From the NCBI RefSeq assembly GCF_002013915.1, contig NZ_MBTF01000013.1:29423-93422 (forward strand): a DNA stretch of 64,000 bases. Reading direction: 5' to 3'. Positions 25,942 to 34,469 of this stretch are shown one piece after another (position 1 is the stretch's first letter; each line of letters starts with the position of its first letter). The notes under the pieces are model-generated. The model was not told where the DNA came from and searched no databases. It saw only the letters and a program-made list of their open reading frames with translations. The position numbers and the translations under genes were made by a program. The DNA is from Mucilaginibacter pedocola. Its GTDB lineage: Bacteria > Bacteroidota > Bacteroidia > Sphingobacteriales > Sphingobacteriaceae.

Positions 25942-27732
25942 ATGAAAAATATAAAACTTTTATCAGTTTGCGCTTTAACAGCAACTGGTATCCTGGTGGC
26001 TTCGTGCAAGAAGTATCTTGAACAACCAGCATTAGGTAAATTAAGTGGTGCACAGGTATTTACTTCATCGGGCCTTGACGGGCTTCTGATAGGCGCTTAC
26101 TCTGCCCTTGACGGTGGCGGCGGCGACGGCGGTGCATTAGGTGGCGGTTCTGCATGGGAATCTGCCGGTAGTAACTGGGTGTATGGTAGCGTTGCCGGTG
26201 GCGATGCGCACAAAGGCTCTGACGGTACCGACCAGCAATCTATCAACGCCATTGCGCAATGGACAGTTGATGCCAGCAACGGTTTCTTAAACACCAAATG
26301 GAAAGCAGTATACGAAGGTATCACTCGTTGCAACAGCGTACTTAGCGGTTTAAATACCGTATCAGGTATTTCTGATGCCGATAAAAAGAACCTGGGCGGC
26401 CAGGCACACTTCCTGCGCGGGCACTACTACTTCGAGTTGAAAAAGATGTTCAACAATGTACCTTACATTGATGAGAACACTACAGACTTTATTGTAGCTA
26501 ACGATCAGGACATTTGGCCAAAAATTGAGGCTGATTTTAAATTTGCATACGATAACCTGCCGGGCCAACAAGGCCAAATTGGCCGTGTAAACAAATGGGC
26601 TGCCGCTGCATACCTGGCAAAATCATATGTTTACCAAAAGAAATGGACTGATGCTGATGCATTGTTCACTACAATTATTGCATCGGGTACAAACTCTGGT
26701 GGCGTAGCTTACGGTTTAACTGATAACTACGAAGACAACTTTAACGCTGCTACCAAAAACAACAAGGAGACTGTGTTTGCTGTACAACAGGCTGCTAACG
26801 ATGGTACAAACACCATCAGCGAGGCTAACAACGGCGATATGCTTAACTTCCCTTACAACAGCCCTTTCCGTTGCTGCGGTTTCTTCCAGCCATCAATGGA
26901 CCTGGCTAACTCTTTCCGTACAGATGCATTAGGCTTACCTTATGTAAACGATTACAACTCGCATCCGTTAAAAACCGACCAGGGTGTTGATGGTGTATCA
27001 TCTGGCAACAGCTTTACACCTGATGCAGGCAACGTTGACCCACGTTTAGACTGGACAGTTGGCCGCCGCGGTATTCCGTTCCTTGACTGGGGTTTACATC
27101 CGGGTAAAGACTGGATTCGTGAGCAAAGCTACGCCGGCCCTTATTCTCCTAAAAAGAATACTTACTTCCAGGCTACTCAAGGTACTTACTCAGATCAGCA
27201 CTCTTGGGCTCCGGGTACTGCTAACCAGATCAATATTATCCGCTTTGCTGATGTGTTATTGTTAGCTGCTGAAACTAAAGCGCAATTAGGCCAGTTAGAT
27301 GCTGCTCAAACTTTGGTTAACCGCGTGCGTGCAAGGGCTGCAAACCCTGCAGGTTTCGTGTACACCTACAAAAGCAACTCCGACCCAATGGGTGGTTACA
27401 CAACTACTAAAGCTGCAAACTACGTAGTGGCAACCTGGCCGGCAGGCACTTTTACAGTTTTGGGTAAAGACGGCGCTTTAAAAGCAATCTACTTCGAGCG
27501 TAAAATTGAGATGGGTATGGAAGGTCAAAGGTTCTTTGATATCTCACGTTGGGGTATAGCGCAGCAGGCATTAGCTGCTTACTATACTTTCGATGGCGGT
27601 TTTATTACCGACATCAAAGGCTCGAGCTGGACTCCGAACAAAAACGAGTACTTCCCGATACCTCAGCCTCAAAGAGATATCATGAGCGATGGTACTACAT
27701 CTAAACTTAAACAAAACCAAGGCTACAATTAA
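25942..27732 (+). CDS. SusD/RagB-family nutrient-binding lipoprotein
   Basis: 596 residues with a lipobox LVASCKK (Cys22). TPR-like SusD helices: YSALDGGGGDGG, FLNTKWKAVYEGITRCNSVL, AHFLRGHYYFELKKMF and NKWAAAAYLAKSYVYQKKW; the C-terminal segment INIIRFADVLLLAAETKAQLGQLDAAQTLVNRVR...FERKIEMGMEGQRFFDISRWG is diagnostic. It caps the SusC barrel at the cell surface and binds glycan. Co-transcribed with susC; a terminator follows. Confidence 0.95.
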   Translation: MKNIKLLSVCALTATGILVASCKKYLEQPALGKLSGAQVFTSSGLDGLLIGAYSALDGGGGDGGALGGGSAWESAGSNWVYGSVAGGDAHKGSDGTDQQSINAIAQWTVDASNGFLNTKWKAVYEGITRCNSVLSGLNTVSGISDADKKNLGGQAHFLRGHYYFELKKMFNNVPYIDENTTDFIVANDQDIWPKIEADFKFAYDNLPGQQGQIGRVNKWAAAAYLAKSYVYQKKWTDADALFTTIIASGTNSGGVAYGLTDNYEDNFNAATKNNKETVFAVQQAANDGTNTISEANNGDMLNFPYNSPFRCCGFFQPSMDLANSFRTDALGLPYVNDYNSHPLKTDQGVDGVSSGNSFTPDAGNVDPRLDWTVGRRGIPFLDWGLHPGKDWIREQSYAGPYSPKKNTYFQATQGTYSDQHSWAPGTANQINIIRFADVLLLAAETKAQLGQLDAAQTLVNRVRARAANPAGFVYTYKSNSDPMGGYTTTKAANYVVATWPAGTFTVLGKDGALKAIYFERKIEMGMEGQRFFDISRWGIAQQALAAYYTFDGGFITDIKGSSWTPNKNEYFPIPQPQRDIMSDGTTSKLKQNQGYN

Positions 27733-27753
27733 TCAGTAGTGTTTTGAAGCATA

Positions 27754-27789
27754 AAGAGGGGGGAGGCGAAAGTCTCGCCCCTTTTTTTG
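27754..27789 (+). terminator. Terminator after susD
   Basis: An imperfect GC-rich stem (GGCGA-aagtc-TCGCC extended by G/C pairs with one bulge) followed by a run of seven T, 20-60 bases after the susD stop. Confidence 0.75.
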
Positions 27790-27958
27790 TTTGGGACCAA
27801 TGGGTATAAAAAAATGGAATTTCAGTAATACAAATGTTAAGTACGGGCGAGCGCGCTTGTTGCACTCGGGTAAATGTTTTAATATTGATGGCCGATACGC
27901 CCGGTACTGCTATAAACCGGCAGAGTGGCTCGTCAATAAACCTATATTAGCCTTTAAT

Positions 27959-29278
27959 ATGAAATCTCTTAAAGTATTACTTGCTGTAGCATTTTGTTTT
28001 GCCGTTGCGGGCTGCGTTAAAAAGCCCAAAATACCTATGATGAAAGATGCCGACGTGCTACACGAGAACCTTGACCATTTAACGCAGGTAATTATATATG
28101 ATGTTTTTACCCCACCGGTAGCCAGCCGTATCTATGGCTACACATCGCTTGCTGCCTACGAGGCCATGCGCCATGCGGATCCAAAATACGCTTCTATAAC
28201 AGCACAGCTCAGAGGGTTTAAAGCAATGCCCGAGCCCGAAAAAGGGAAGCTGTATAACTTTACATTGGCAGCTACCAAAGCCTTTTTCACGGTGGCGCAT
28301 AAGGTTACTTTCTCGATAGATACCCTGAAGAAATATGAAGATAAGGTGTTTGCCATGTACCAGGATAATTTGGATACGGCTACCTTTTCGCGCTCTATGG
28401 CTTTTGGCGATAGCATTGGCAAGGTTATGCTGGTCCGTGCCGCAAAAGATAATTACCCGCAAACTCGCGGCAAGCCCCGCTTTTTGGGCAGCCAGGAAAA
28501 TGGCAAATGGCGCCCAACAGCTCCCGACTACCTCGATGGGGTGGAATTTTGCTGGGGTACCATGCACACATTCGCCATAGATACATCAACCCAGTTTAAA
28601 CTGCCGCCGCCGCCGCCCTTTAGCGAAGACCGCACCAGCGAATATTTCAGGCAAAACGTAGAAGTTTACGAGCAAAGCAAAAACCTAACCGATGAGCAGA
28701 TAAAAATAGCCCGCTTTTGGGACGATAACCCATTTGTGATACAGCACAACGGGCACATGATGTTTGTAAACAAAAAGATAACGCCGGGTGGCCATTGGAT
28801 AGGTATAACCGCCATTGCCTGCAAAAAAACAAATGCCGATGCTGTGAAAACAGCCCAGGCTTATGCGTTAACATCTATCGCTTTGTTTGATGCCTTTATT
28901 GCCGGCTGGCAGGTAAAGTACGATACCAAATACATACGCCCTGTAACGGTAATAAACGATAAGATAGACCAAAAATGGCTGCCCATGTTGCAAACCCCGC
29001 CCTTCCCCGAATACCCGAGCGGGCATAGCGACATCAGCGCAGCGTCGGCGGTTATGCTTACCCATTTGTTTGGCGATAACTTTGAGTACGACGATACCAG
29101 CGACCTGCGCTACATAGGCATGCAACGGCACTTTAAATCGTTCATGCAAGCATCTGACGAAACCTCGATAAGTCGTTTTTATGGCGGTATACATTACCGC
29201 AACAGTGTAAACGCGGGCGCAGCCCAGGGTAAAGAAATTGGCGAGTACATTTGGAATAAACTGAAACTGCAAAAGTAA
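27959..29278 (+). CDS. Vanadium-dependent haloperoxidase / PAP2-superfamily lipoprotein
   Basis: 439 residues from ATG 27959. The frame is open to 27791, but only this start gives a lipoprotein signal (MKSLKVLLAVAFCFAVAGC, Cys19). The full vanadate/phosphate-binding signature is present: K320-x6-R327-P328, P353-S-G-H356 and S405-R406-x5-H412. The fold is shared by vanadium haloperoxidases and acid phosphatases; metal and substrate cannot be decided from sequence. It lies 226 bases after susD, beyond a terminator. Confidence 0.85.
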   Translation: MKSLKVLLAVAFCFAVAGCVKKPKIPMMKDADVLHENLDHLTQVIIYDVFTPPVASRIYGYTSLAAYEAMRHADPKYASITAQLRGFKAMPEPEKGKLYNFTLAATKAFFTVAHKVTFSIDTLKKYEDKVFAMYQDNLDTATFSRSMAFGDSIGKVMLVRAAKDNYPQTRGKPRFLGSQENGKWRPTAPDYLDGVEFCWGTMHTFAIDTSTQFKLPPPPPFSEDRTSEYFRQNVEVYEQSKNLTDEQIKIARFWDDNPFVIQHNGHMMFVNKKITPGGHWIGITAIACKKTNADAVKTAQAYALTSIALFDAFIAGWQVKYDTKYIRPVTVINDKIDQKWLPMLQTPPFPEYPSGHSDISAASAVMLTHLFGDNFEYDDTSDLRYIGMQRHFKSFMQASDETSISRFYGGIHYRNSVNAGAAQGKEIGEYIWNKLKLQK

Positions 29279-29299
29279 GGCAGGTATGATTAATTGCGA

Positions 29300-29337
29300 T
29301 GTACGAAAGTGTACGTAGTGGTGTCCGATATCGTACA
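29300..29337 (+). promoter_or_regulatory. Two tandem 16-bp palindromic sites (candidate enhancer sites)
   Basis: TGTACGAAAGTGTACG (29300-29315) and TGTCCGATATCGTACA (29322-29337) fit one near-palindrome, TGTmCGAwAkyGTACr. Starts are 22 bases apart, two helical turns, as expected for paired activator dimers. They lie about 70 bases upstream of a sigma-54-like promoter. Confidence 0.5.
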
Positions 29338-29388
29338 CCTTTCTGAATAGAAATGCCTTTTTTATAGCGCCAACACAGTTTTTGCAGG

Positions 29389-29403
29389 TGGCATTGGGTT
29401 TGA
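29389..29403 (+). promoter_or_regulatory. Possible sigma-54 (-24/-12) promoter
   Basis: TGGCATTGGGTTTGA compared with TGGCAC-N5-TTGC: the GG at -24 and ten-base spacing are kept, but the -12 element reads GA instead of GC. It ends 36 bases before the permease start codon. Confidence 0.35.
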
Positions 29404-29438
29404 TTCATTGATATCGAACCTATTAACTCACACCTGTT

Positions 29439-31850
29439 ATGATCAAAAACCTTTTCAAAACGGCATGGCGCAATGTATACCGCCAACGCTCGTACACGCT
29501 TATCAACATCCTGGGGCTGGGCGCCGGTATCGCCGTATGCCTGGTAATTTTTGTGCTGATACAGTTCCACACCAGTTTCGACGATTATCATAGCAAGAAA
29601 GACAGGATATACCGCCTGCTGACTGAATATCATCACGCCGATTCGAAAGAGATATTTTATGGCAAAGGCGTATCGTGGGCGGTGCCGCAATTTTTGAAGC
29701 AATACGTACCCGATGTAGAGGAGGTGGCCCCGCTTTACAATGCCCGGCAACAGCAAATGCAGGTATTGAATGCCGAAGGGCAGGTGGTAAAGAAGTTTAA
29801 AGAGGCTAAAGGCGTATTTGCCACAACACCCGCCTTGTTCCGCATATTTGATATCCCGATGCTGCAAGGCAGCCCTTCGGCATTGAAAGACCCTAACGTG
29901 GTTTTGCTGAGCCGGGCCACTGCCGAACGTTACTTTGGCGACTGGCATAAAGCCATAGGGCGGGCTATAAAATGGAATAACCAAACCACCCTGCAGGTTG
30001 CTGGCATTATAGAAGATGCACCCGTTAATACCGATTTGGATCTGCAGGTGGTTATGTCGCTCGGTACCGGCTGGACCGAACGTATGGTGAAAGAGCACGA
30101 CTGGAACGGCACTATGGGTAGCTTTGGTTGCTATGTGCTGGTGCCGCCGGGCATGACGGGCGAATACCTTACCGCCCGCGCCCGCGAAATGCTGAAAAAG
30201 AACCACGAACCCGGCAATAACGATAGCGAAGTGGCCCAGGCCTTAAGCGCTATACATTACGATACCAAAGCCGGCGATTTTTCGGATAAGAATATTAGTG
30301 CCGATATGATTCGGATGTTGTGGATGATTGCCTTGTTTATTTTGGTTATAGCTTGTGTGAACTTTGTAAACCTTGCCACCGCGCAAAGCGTTAACCGCGC
30401 CAAAGAAGTGGGTATACGTAAAGTGTTGGGAGGCAATCGGGGGCAGCTGCAAATGCAATTTTTGGCCGAGACAATGGTAATTGTGCTGATGGCGGTGCTG
30501 CTTGCCATAGGGCTTAGTTTGCTGGCCATACCTATGGTAGGCAAAATTATGGAGTTACCATTGACCGCGGGGATGCTGCTGCAATGGCAGGTAGCGGTAT
30601 TCCTTGTCGCGCTCATAATAGGGGTGGCTCTTGTTGCCGGGTTTTACCCCTCGTTGGTGCTTTCGGGTTTTAACCCTATTACTGCGCTGAAGAGCCGGTT
30701 GGCATTCAAGTCGCCGAAGGGTGTATCGTTGAGGCATGCGCTGGTGGTGTTTCAGTTCATTATAGCGCAGGCACTTATCATCTGCACCATTATTATTGTG
30801 AGGCAGATGGATTACTTTACACACCAAAGTATGGGCTTTGCCAAGGATGCTATTGTGAATGTGCCTTTCCCCGGCGATAGTGCAGGCATTAGTAAACTGG
30901 ACTATCTGAAGCAACGCCTTGCCGCTATAAAAGGTGTAGAGCAAACCAGCCTTAACAGCAGCAGGCCTGCGGATGATGATGAGGACTGGACCAGTTTTAT
31001 ATTCGAGAACTCGCCCAAGCGAGTAGATTTTTATTCGATCATAAAGATGGTGGACGAAAACTATGCGCCCCTGTATCAACTCAAATTTGCCGCGGGGCGT
31101 AACCTGGCCCCATCAGATACCATCCGCGAGTTTTTAGTTAACGAAGCCCTCGTTGCCAAACTGGGAATTAGTAAACCCGAAGATGCCCTAAACAAACAGA
31201 TAGCGTTTAATGATAAGATTAAGGGCAGGATAGTAGGAGTGCTGAAGAATTATCATAACCGCTCGTTCAAGGTTGATTATGCGCCGCTTTTGCTATCATC
31301 AAACAAAAACCAATATTCGCTGGCCAGTATACAATTGGCTGGCCCGAGTGTAGGTGCTTCTTTGCCTGCTGTAGAGAAAATATGGAACGAGGTATACCCC
31401 GAATTTGTATTTGAATACCAGTTTGTGGACGAGCAGCTGGCTAATTTTTACAAGCAGGAAAACCAGCTGTCGCAGATATACCAATGCTTTGCTGCGGTTG
31501 CCATTTTGCTGAGCTGTTTAGGGCTGTATGGCTTGGCATCGTTTATGGCGGTGCAGCGCATTAAAGAGGTGGGCATCCGCAAGGTGCTGGGTGCATCGGT
31601 TAGTGGGATCGTTTACCTGTTCAGCAAGGAGTTTGTTGCGCTTATTGTTATCGGCTTTGCCATAGCCTCGCCGCTTACCTGGTATTTTATGAATAAATGG
31701 CTGCAGGATTACACCTTTAAGATAACCATACAGTGGCAAATATTTGCTGCTGCAGGCGCATTGGCAGTTTGCATTGCATTGGCAACGGTAAGTTTCCAGC
31801 TCGTAAAAGCCGCTTTGGTGAACCCGGTGAAGAGCCTTAGAAGCGAATAG
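29439..31850 (+). CDS. MacB/FtsX-type ABC transporter permease
   Basis: 803 residues. Starts with MIKNLFKTAWRNVYRQRSYTLINILGLGAGIAVCLVIFVLIQ, the usual N-terminus of the large Bacteroidota permeases. Two MacB periplasmic core domains alternate with two FtsX membrane modules. Each module carries the coupling motif: VGIRKVLGGNRGQLQMQFLAE and EVGIRKVLGASVSGIVYLFSKEF. No ATPase gene is adjacent, so it must pair with one encoded elsewhere. Upstream tandem palindromes and a sigma-54-like element suggest activator-dependent expression. Confidence 0.9.
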   Translation: MIKNLFKTAWRNVYRQRSYTLINILGLGAGIAVCLVIFVLIQFHTSFDDYHSKKDRIYRLLTEYHHADSKEIFYGKGVSWAVPQFLKQYVPDVEEVAPLYNARQQQMQVLNAEGQVVKKFKEAKGVFATTPALFRIFDIPMLQGSPSALKDPNVVLLSRATAERYFGDWHKAIGRAIKWNNQTTLQVAGIIEDAPVNTDLDLQVVMSLGTGWTERMVKEHDWNGTMGSFGCYVLVPPGMTGEYLTARAREMLKKNHEPGNNDSEVAQALSAIHYDTKAGDFSDKNISADMIRMLWMIALFILVIACVNFVNLATAQSVNRAKEVGIRKVLGGNRGQLQMQFLAETMVIVLMAVLLAIGLSLLAIPMVGKIMELPLTAGMLLQWQVAVFLVALIIGVALVAGFYPSLVLSGFNPITALKSRLAFKSPKGVSLRHALVVFQFIIAQALIICTIIIVRQMDYFTHQSMGFAKDAIVNVPFPGDSAGISKLDYLKQRLAAIKGVEQTSLNSSRPADDDEDWTSFIFENSPKRVDFYSIIKMVDENYAPLYQLKFAAGRNLAPSDTIREFLVNEALVAKLGISKPEDALNKQIAFNDKIKGRIVGVLKNYHNRSFKVDYAPLLLSSNKNQYSLASIQLAGPSVGASLPAVEKIWNEVYPEFVFEYQFVDEQLANFYKQENQLSQIYQCFAAVAILLSCLGLYGLASFMAVQRIKEVGIRKVLGASVSGIVYLFSKEFVALIVIGFAIASPLTWYFMNKWLQDYTFKITIQWQIFAAAGALAVCIALATVSFQLVKAALVNPVKSLRSE

Positions 31851-31925
31851 TTGATTTATATAGTACTTTGTATTGCATAATACCATGTAATGTTTATATT
31901 TGTTCATAATTTAAAAAAGGTGAAT

Positions 31926-32294
31926 ATGAATAAGAATAAAACATTGCAATTAGCCTTGGCGGGGCTGGTGTTTATGGTGCTGATAAGTGCCTGCAAACAT
32001 CGTAACACCACTATTATCAGCACTAACGATAACGGGAACACCAAGCGGATAGAATATTCGGGGCAAGTGGTGTTTAGTAAAGACCATACCGGGATAGATT
32101 TTATATCCGATGGCGGTTATGTGAAATTCGAGCGCATGGGTAAAACCATTGCTGCCGAAAATGATGGTAAAGGCAAAGTGGTTTATGTTTACGATGGCGG
32201 GCACGGCAGCACCACACTTGATGCCGATGGTAAACAATTTTTAGCCGAGGCAGTGCAGGAGATAAGCAAAGCACAGGCGAAGCTTAACCGTTGA
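31926..32294 (+). CDS. Small hypothetical lipoprotein
   Basis: 122 residues from ATG 31926, preceded by AAAAAAGGTG; the open frame reaches 31890. Lipobox LISACKH with Cys21. The body (RIEYSGQVVFSKDHTGIDFISDGGYVKFERMGKTIAAENDGKGKVVYVYDGG) looks like a small beta-sheet domain. It is probably an envelope lipoprotein with no recognised family. Confidence 0.6.
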   Translation: MNKNKTLQLALAGLVFMVLISACKHRNTTIISTNDNGNTKRIEYSGQVVFSKDHTGIDFISDGGYVKFERMGKTIAAENDGKGKVVYVYDGGHGSTTLDADGKQFLAEAVQEISKAQAKLNR

Positions 32295-32334
32295 TGATAA
32301 TGATTTTGAGATTTCGCTGATGCCTTTTTTTGCC

Positions 32335-32456
32335 ACTATGTCATTGCGAGGAGCGGCGTGAGGCTATGTGGTGGGGCGACGTGGCAATCTCGTAGTTATG
32401 CATTGCCGCTATGCGTAACTACGAGGTTGCTTCGCTATCGCTCGCAATGACATAGT
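32335..32456. repeat. REP-like palindrome (ACTATGTCATTGCGAG)
   Basis: Perfect 16-bp terminal arms ACTATGTCATTGCGAG and CTCGCAATGACATAGT, plus a nested hairpin (GCAATCTCGTAGTTATGC with GCGTAACTACGAGGTTGC). It fills the gap between two convergent genes and could fold into one long hairpin. Confidence 0.8.
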
Positions 32457-32475
32457 TTTTAAATGGCATACGAAT

Positions 32476-33204
32476 TTACTTCACCACATCCATGGTATGG
32501 CTCAACTGTTCTACGCCGCCTTGCCAGCCCAGGTGGCCGGGGATAATGTATTTGGCGTGCCCGTAGTATTTGATCACGTTCTCGATAGCTAACGGCCAGT
32601 TTTTTATGTTGGCATCGCCAACAAAACCCTCGCTATCGGTATCGAGGCTTTTTACAAGGCATCCGCCAACAAGCACCAAATCGTTAGGGAACCACACTAC
32701 AATATTATCCTTAGTGTGGCCTTCGCCGGGGTAATAGGTTTTGAGCGTTATACCTCCAACCGTAAACGAGGTATCGCGCGCGAAAGTAAATTCGGGCAGT
32801 TTATTCTTTTCTTTTTTGGCGAGTTTGTATGTTAGGGTACTGGCGTAGGTTTTGGTGCCGGCTTTCTTCAATACATCGAAACCTATCACCTTATCATCAT
32901 GAAAATGCGTGGCTATACAAAGCACTATCTTTTTGCCGAAGTTTTTGGCTACGCTATCTATCAGTTGTTGTGTTTGCCCTTCGCCCCAGGGCGTGTCTAT
33001 TAAAATAACGCCGGCATCGGTAACCGCCATCAGGCTATTAGAAGGGTATGGGTCGCTATCCTTATCAGGGTATCCGTGCGAAGTAACCACGTAATAGTTT
33101 TTAACCAGCGGGGTAATAGAGATAGGGGGCAATGGTTTCTGCTGGGCGAAAGCTGCACCAGCTAACAGCATTAAGCAAATGCTGAACAATGCAATTCGTC
33201 TCAT
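32476..33204 (-). CDS. Subclass B1 metallo-beta-lactamase
   Basis: 242 residues from ATG 33204 with a signal peptide (MRRIALFSICLMLLAGAAFAQ). All six B1 zinc ligands are present: H100-x-H102-x-D104 (THFHDD), H163 (GEGHTKD), C182 (VGGCLVK) and H224 (IPGHLGW). The family hydrolyses penicillins and often carbapenems in the periplasm. An upstream ATG at 33222 overlaps the pgmB stop as TAATG, so translation may couple; that longer form would put two Asp in the signal n-region, making the later ATG more likely. It forms an operon with pgmB. Confidence 0.9.
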   Translation of the reverse strand: MRRIALFSICLMLLAGAAFAQQKPLPPISITPLVKNYYVVTSHGYPDKDSDPYPSNSLMAVTDAGVILIDTPWGEGQTQQLIDSVAKNFGKKIVLCIATHFHDDKVIGFDVLKKAGTKTYASTLTYKLAKKEKNKLPEFTFARDTSFTVGGITLKTYYPGEGHTKDNIVVWFPNDLVLVGGCLVKSLDTDSEGFVGDANIKNWPLAIENVIKYYGHAKYIIPGHLGWQGGVEQLSHTMDVVK

Positions 33205-33221
33205 TTTCAAATCGTCCAACA

Positions 33222-33875
33222 TTACAAATTTTCCAATTCGGCCACGGTGATCTTATCCAGTCCGCTTACCACCACATCTGCTTGGTTCAATAATTCGGGT
33301 GAGCCTATGCCTACGGCTTTCATGCCTCCGTTTTTGGCGGCTTGCACCCCTGCTACCGCATCTTCAAATACCACGCAGTCGGCAGGCGCTACGCCTAAGT
33401 CCTCGGCACCTTTTAGAAAAACTTCCGGGTCGGGTTTGGCTTTGCTTACGCTGTTGCCATCAACCACCGCATCAAACAACGTCGCCAGTTGCAGTTTTGC
33501 CAAAATAAGCGGCGTATTTTTACTTGCTGAGCCAATGGCCGTTTTTAATCCCGCATTGCGGCAGCTTTGTACAAATTCCTGCGCGCCGTTAAGTATCTCG
33601 TCGGGTGTCATCTGGTTTATCATTTCTACATACCAGTTGTTTTTGCGGGTAGCCAGTTCCTCTTTTTCTTCTTCGGTTTTGCCGGTGATGTTACCCCAGC
33701 CCAACACCAGCTCCAGCGAAGCCATGCGGCTAACGCCTTTAAGTTGTTCGTTTTGGTGCTCGGTAAAGTCGAAGCCCATCTCGTTGGCGAGGCGTTTCCA
33801 GGCTTTATAATGATAGACGGCGGTATCAACCAATACACCATCCAAATCGAATATGCAGGCTTTTATTTTACTCAT
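33222..33875 (-). CDS. pgmB: Beta-phosphoglucomutase (HAD family)
   Basis: 217 residues. HAD motif I FDLDGVLVDTA with catalytic D10 and D12, the cap segment HYKAWKRLANEMGFDFTEHQNEQLKGVSRMASLELVL typical of beta-PGM, motif II IGSAS, the Lys in KAKPDPEVFLKGAEDLGV and motif IV VFEDAVAGVQAAK. It interconverts beta-glucose 1-phosphate and glucose 6-phosphate, usually after maltose/trehalose/kojibiose phosphorolysis. No phosphorylase is next to it; instead a B1 metallo-beta-lactamase follows in the same transcript. Confidence 0.9.
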   Translation of the reverse strand: MSKIKACIFDLDGVLVDTAVYHYKAWKRLANEMGFDFTEHQNEQLKGVSRMASLELVLGWGNITGKTEEEKEELATRKNNWYVEMINQMTPDEILNGAQEFVQSCRNAGLKTAIGSASKNTPLILAKLQLATLFDAVVDGNSVSKAKPDPEVFLKGAEDLGVAPADCVVFEDAVAGVQAAKNGGMKAVGIGSPELLNQADVVVSGLDKITVAELENL

Positions 33876-33974
33876 GGTGCTAAGTTAGTTACCTGCTTGT
33901 TAATAATCGTTATAAATAATTATCAACAGTATTTGGATTAATTATAAATAAACCTCACATTTGTATTGTAAATA

Positions 33975-34343
33975 ATGGTAACTACTACACAAACAAAAGA
34001 GCTTTCTACCTGGACCAACGTGTTCAGTACCGCAAAAGGCGCTATCTATCAGAGCGATGAAGAGCGTTGCTGGTATGTAGATTTTGCAGGGAAGGTTGCT
34101 AAGTTTGATTACCGTTGCCTGCTGAAACTCAAAAAAGCAGTTTACCATGTTGACATTGAAGACCGCCTGCTGAACAGCGGCAAATCTCCCGATGTCGAGA
34201 TCATCTTTATCTGCGCTTGCGACCATACCTATGTGCTAAGCCTGTTGCAGATCATCGCCCTTAAAGAAATACTGGAAGGGACCTTCGTGATGTTCGAGTT
34301 GAACCACATTATACAGGATACCTTGTACCGCCTGCCATACTAA
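33975..34343 (+). CDS. Conserved hypothetical protein, possibly DUF6686
   Basis: 122 residues, no signal peptide. Features are an N-terminal disordered Thr-rich start, CWYVDFAGKVAKFDYRCLLKLKKAVYHVDIEDRLL, then VEIIFICACDHTYVLSLLQIIALKEILEGTFVMFELNHIIQD. It resembles a small Bacteroidota-specific family (perhaps DUF6686). It lies 126 bases upstream of ferritin on the same strand; a promoter candidate sits between. Confidence 0.6.
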   Translation: MVTTTQTKELSTWTNVFSTAKGAIYQSDEERCWYVDFAGKVAKFDYRCLLKLKKAVYHVDIEDRLLNSGKSPDVEIIFICACDHTYVLSLLQIIALKEILEGTFVMFELNHIIQDTLYRLPY

Positions 34344-34399
34344 ATAATTTAGACTTATTCCGTATTGTTAATATTTTCTTTACAGCTTATTTATAGCGG

Positions 34400-34407
34400 T
34401 ATGTTTG
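34400..34407 (+). promoter_or_regulatory. Candidate -7 element of ferritin promoter
   Basis: TATGTTTG fits the Bacteroidota -7 consensus TAnnTTTG, 62 bases upstream of the ferritin start. No convincing TTG at the -33 position. Confidence 0.4.
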
Positions 34408-34469
34408 TATAGCGAAATAAATCGGCACACTTGTTGCACCTTTTTATTAGCTCTAAAATAATAACAAAC

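Noticed and set aside
29142..30206. A 354-codon open frame on the minus strand
   Set aside because: It runs antisense through the 3' end of the haloperoxidase gene and the 5' part of the permease gene, both of which have clear family motifs. Its own sequence matches nothing recognisable.
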